8,174 nt of DNA from NCBI GenBank assembly GCA_001462255.1, contig LIUJ01000278.1, forward strand, positions 1 to 8,174, given 5' to 3'. The position numbers and the translations under genes were made by a program. This stretch comes from Fibrobacteria bacterium GUT77. GTDB lineage: Bacteria > Fibrobacterota > Chitinivibrionia > Chitinivibrionales > Chitinispirillaceae. The notes under the pieces are model-generated. The model did no database searches and had not been told where the DNA came from. It saw nothing but the letters and a program-made list of their open reading frames with translations. Every line of letters begins with the position of its first letter. Position 1 is the stretch's first letter. This document shows, in pieces, positions 6,517 to 8,174 of the stretch.

Positions 6517-6544
6517 TACCGCAAAACGGCGACAGGAGGCGGTA
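6517..6544 (+). repeat. Inverted repeat upstream of the small secreted ORF
   Basis: TACCGC (6517-6522) is perfectly complementary to GCGGTA (6539-6544) with a 16-base loop. A competing small hairpin, CCG-CAAAA-CGG, occupies 6519-6529. The loop contains AGGAGG (6533-6538 region), a perfect Shine-Dalgarno-like sequence with no start codon just after it. It could be a leader RNA structure, but the evidence is only the pairing. Confidence 0.35.
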
Positions 6545-6594
6545 ATTTGTGGGCTAATGTACATAATTTCTTAATTTTAACCTTAAACTCAAAT

Positions 6595-6602
6595 GGGGGG
6601 GG
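6595..6602 (+). promoter_or_regulatory. Run of eight G acting as ribosome site, possible slippage tract
   Basis: Eight consecutive G end three bases before ATG 6606 and are the only Shine-Dalgarno-like sequence for that start. An upstream ATG at 6593-6595 shares its G with the run. In the present length it reads a different frame that stops at 6680-6682. Losing one G would place this ATG in frame with the 44-codon ORF. Such tracts often vary in length during replication, so the tract could alter translation, but no variation can be shown from one sequence. Confidence 0.45.
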
Positions 6603-6605
6603 CTT

Positions 6606-6740
6606 ATGAAAAAGCCATTTTTGTTAGTATCGGTTTTGGTGTTGTTAGGCTCGGTAAATTTCCCGATTTACGGAAAAAATGAACCGTACTTGGTAGATAT
6701 TAATATTTACAATTGGATGAATGGTCAGGGTTGTCAGTAA
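6606..6740 (+). CDS. Small secreted peptide or truncated 5' remnant (44 aa)
   Basis: The 44-codon frame begins MKKPFLLVSVLVLLGSVNF, a typical Sec signal peptide (two Lys, then a hydrophobic core of about 13 residues), and ends ...NWMNGQGCQ before TAA 6738-6740. A strong G-rich ribosome site precedes the ATG. The mature part would be only about 20 residues (from near G23), with no motif I recognise. The next gene starts 74 bases downstream with its own ribosome site and its own signal peptide in a different frame. The ORF may be a real small secreted peptide, or the surviving 5' end of a secreted gene truncated by deletion or frameshift. I recognise no homologue. Confidence 0.45.
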   Translation: MKKPFLLVSVLVLLGSVNFPIYGKNEPYLVDINIYNWMNGQGCQ

Positions 6741-6748
6741 GCGTTATG

Positions 6749-6778
6749 GGCACCTTTAAGAAGTATCTTGTAGGTGTC
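6749..6778 (+). other. Strong hairpin between the small ORF and the propeller-repeat gene
   Basis: GGCACCT pairs with AGGTGTC (one G-T), and after a T-T mismatch TAAGA pairs with TCTTG (one wobble) around an AGTA loop, giving 12 pairs in 30 bases. It begins eight bases after the small ORF stop and ends 20 bases before the next ribosome site. No T-run follows, so it is not an obvious terminator. It could be a transcript-processing or stabilising element that sets different expression of the two genes. Confidence 0.5.
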
Positions 6779-6798
6779 GCAACATATAAACTTCAAAC

Positions 6799-6804
6799 GG
6801 GAGG
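6799..6804 (+). promoter_or_regulatory. Ribosome binding site that decides the ATG 6815 start
   Basis: GGGAGG lies ten bases before ATG 6815. The same frame is open back to a TTG at 6713, but that longer form would bury the signal peptide behind 34 residues, overlap the small ORF and run through the hairpin at 6749-6778. ATG 6815 is therefore preferred. Confidence 0.75.
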
Positions 6805-6814
6805 TAAACGCATT

Positions 6815-8110
6815 ATGAAAACCGATTTATTAAAATCAGTGTTTGCGGTCGTATTTTGCGTAAGCGTTGCGGTCGCCGACGGGCAATGGAAGTGGACGGC
6901 GCAGGAATTTGTCGCCGACAAAGCCATGCGATCAGTAGTTTGGGGCGGAGGGAAGTTTGTCGCCGTCGGCGACGGCGGGGCGACTATGGCTTCGCCGGAC
7001 GGGAAAGCTTGGGTAGTTGGAAATTCCGGTACCGTCAACAACCTTCGCTCGGTGACGTGGCACGACGGTCTGTTCGTGGCCGCCGGCGACGGCGGGACTA
7101 TCGTTACCTCGGGGAATGGCGTCGAGTGGACGGTTAGGCAATCGGGGAAAAATTACAAAATAGTTTCGGCGGTTTGGGGTAATGGAAAATACGCGGCTTT
7201 AACATATACAGATGCTACTTACGATATGGCATTCTCCATTCTTATGTCCAATGACGCAATTATGTGGACGGAATTCGATATGCCGATGAATTGGATACTC
7301 CCGGTTGTCGGAAAGCACGAATATAAAAATTTCGCGTATATCGGCGGAATGTTCATAGTGGGCGAAGTGGACGGCGACGTAAAGGTTTCTTCCGATTGCG
7401 TGAGCTGGGAGCCTAATGTTGAGTTTGACTTTCTTCCACCTATGTCGGATTTGGATCCATGTGGGCCGCCTTTTGTGATAGTGCCGGCTGATCCTATGCA
7501 CGGTAACCGTGAAGTACTTTCAATTGCTTACGGGAATGAAATGTTTTTGGCTCTTGGCGAGAGCGGTGGATTAGCGCGGTCGGAAAACGGTAAAGATTGG
7601 AGTACTCTTGAGCGCGCTTGCGGAAAGAGCACGGTAAATGGCCGTACGGTCATTCACAATGGGGCACATTTCCTTATTGCCGGAGAAGGCGGTATTTACA
7701 AAACGGTTGACGGAACAAACCCTGAAAAAATTTTGGAAAAATCATGGAAGGACAGGGTATCCATAGCCTATAACAGTAGCGTTTACGTAACCGTGTACGG
7801 AACGGAAGTCGGGATTTTGGAGCCGCCGACCGTGTCAATAGCGTCGTTTGCCAAACCAGCCAAACATAACGGCGTTGTGATGAATAGGAAAGGCAATGTC
7901 ATCAGTCTTCACTATGCCGCCGCGCAACGCGCGAATACGAAACCTGAAATTGATATTTACAGTATCGCCGGAAAGCGGCTGAAGATAACGCCGAGTTTTG
8001 GTGATGACGGTAAGGTATCAATACCGCTGTCCAATCTCGCGACGGGTATATATATCATTAGAGCGAGTTATGGAAAAGAGCGTTGGCAAGAACAATTTTC
8101 GGTAAAATAA
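6815..8110 (+). CDS. Secreted beta-propeller-repeat protein with C-terminal sorting-like domain
   Basis: The 431-aa product starts with a Sec signal peptide (1-21, MKTDLLKS then a hydrophobic core, likely cleaved at AVA|DG). About seven repeats follow at roughly 38-66, 78-105, 118-151, 172-198, 235-262, 277-299 and 315-334. The unit is 'SVxWgxGkFVAvGdgGtixtSxDGxxW', clearest in the first two and in the fifth. Such repeats, like BNR/YCF48-type sequences, build beta-propellers, and seven units suit a seven-bladed one. After a linker, residues about 339-431 form a beta-sandwich-like module with IDIYSIAGKRL, VSIPLSNLATGIYIIRASYG and a terminal QFSVK. This resembles the C-terminal domains used for type IX-type secretion or surface attachment in Bacteroidota and Fibrobacterota. 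Ligand and activity are unknown; no catalytic motif is visible. Confidence 0.8.
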   Translation: MKTDLLKSVFAVVFCVSVAVADGQWKWTAQEFVADKAMRSVVWGGGKFVAVGDGGATMASPDGKAWVVGNSGTVNNLRSVTWHDGLFVAAGDGGTIVTSGNGVEWTVRQSGKNYKIVSAVWGNGKYAALTYTDATYDMAFSILMSNDAIMWTEFDMPMNWILPVVGKHEYKNFAYIGGMFIVGEVDGDVKVSSDCVSWEPNVEFDFLPPMSDLDPCGPPFVIVPADPMHGNREVLSIAYGNEMFLALGESGGLARSENGKDWSTLERACGKSTVNGRTVIHNGAHFLIAGEGGIYKTVDGTNPEKILEKSWKDRVSIAYNSSVYVTVYGTEVGILEPPTVSIASFAKPAKHNGVVMNRKGNVISLHYAAAQRANTKPEIDIYSIAGKRLKITPSFGDDGKVSIPLSNLATGIYIIRASYGKERWQEQFSVK

Positions 8111-8127
8111 GCCGTTTTTTGGAATAC

Positions 8128-8161
8128 AAACTGATTTTATGCGGATTTTATGAGACAGTTT
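8128..8161 (+). terminator. Weak possible terminator after the propeller gene
   Basis: AAACTG (8128-8133) pairs with CAGTTT (8156-8161) around a 22-base loop that holds two copies of GATTTTATG (8133-8141 and 8144-8152). A T6 run at 8115-8120 precedes it instead of following. The window ends soon after, so a better terminator could lie beyond. This is a weak call. Confidence 0.2.
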
Positions 8162-8174
8162 CAAAATTTGTGTA

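Larger units (their letters stand above)
6209..6605. other. Gene-poor region of about 400 bases with several inverted repeats
   Basis: No plus-strand ORF with a credible start and ribosome site is visible. A frame from ATG 6429 runs only 23 codons (MGFVGGPWRTRF...) without a convincing ribosome site. The region contains hairpins at 6262-6295, 6318-6341 and 6517-6544, then an AT-rich stretch (about 6560-6590) that is the likeliest place for a promoter of the downstream secreted genes. I can see no clear -35/-10 pair there; CATAAT at 6562-6567 is the nearest to a -10 box but has no good partner. It separates the pilus operon from the secreted-protein genes. Confidence 0.6.

Noticed and set aside
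6209..6605. CRISPR array or riboswitch in the gene-poor region
   Set aside because: There are no regularly spaced direct repeats, and I see no consensus core of a riboswitch class I know; only unrelated inverted repeats are present.
6713..6814. N-terminal extension of the propeller protein from TTG 6713
   Set aside because: It would overlap the small ORF, run through a strong hairpin and place 34 residues before an otherwise good signal peptide; GGGAGG precedes ATG 6815.

Overview
The window looks like a piece of chromosome from a Gram-negative, diderm, probably anaerobic or microaerophilic bacterium of roughly 50% GC. It has genes for inner-membrane-to-periplasm machinery, and the last gene encodes a secreted repeat protein with a C-terminal module resembling the sorting domains of Fibrobacterota and Bacteroidota. 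An uncultured Fibrobacterota relative is my best guess, but this is inference: no rRNA or marker gene is present. All confident genes lie on the + strand, packed tightly up to about 6208 and more loosely after it.

Positions 1-1102 hold the 3' part of a membrane polyferredoxin with an NapH-like front half and an NapG/MauM-like back half (six cysteine clusters). After an 86-base gap with a hairpin comes a YjbQ-family gene (1189-1584).

Positions 1642-6208 form one compact operon for the inner-membrane platform and minor pilins of a type IV pilus or type II secretion-like machine. The order is a PilM/PilN (GspL-like) fusion, PilO/GspM, PilP/GspC, a large GspK/PilX-like tip pseudopilin with a probable beta-helix body, a GspI/PilV-like pseudopilin and a GspJ/PilW-like pseudopilin. 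Start and stop codons overlap or nearly touch throughout, which suggests translational coupling. The ATPase, polytopic platform protein, major pilin, prepilin peptidase and secretin are not in the window, so the machine must be completed from elsewhere.

Positions 6209-6605 contain no confident gene, but several inverted repeats (including a compact palindrome at 6318-6341) and a minus-strand ORF of uncertain status. Then come a small ORF (6606-6740, 44 codons) with a signal peptide and an unusual run of eight G just before its start, a strong hairpin (6749-6778), and a 431-aa secreted protein (6815-8110). That protein has about seven propeller-type repeats and a C-terminal sorting-like domain. 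The pilus/secretion operon and the secreted protein may be functionally linked, but nothing in the sequence proves it.

The most interesting points are the beta-helix tip pseudopilin in the GspK position, the fused PilM-PilN gene, the internal twin-arginine motif in the polyferredoxin, and the structured intergenic region with the G-run ahead of the secreted genes.
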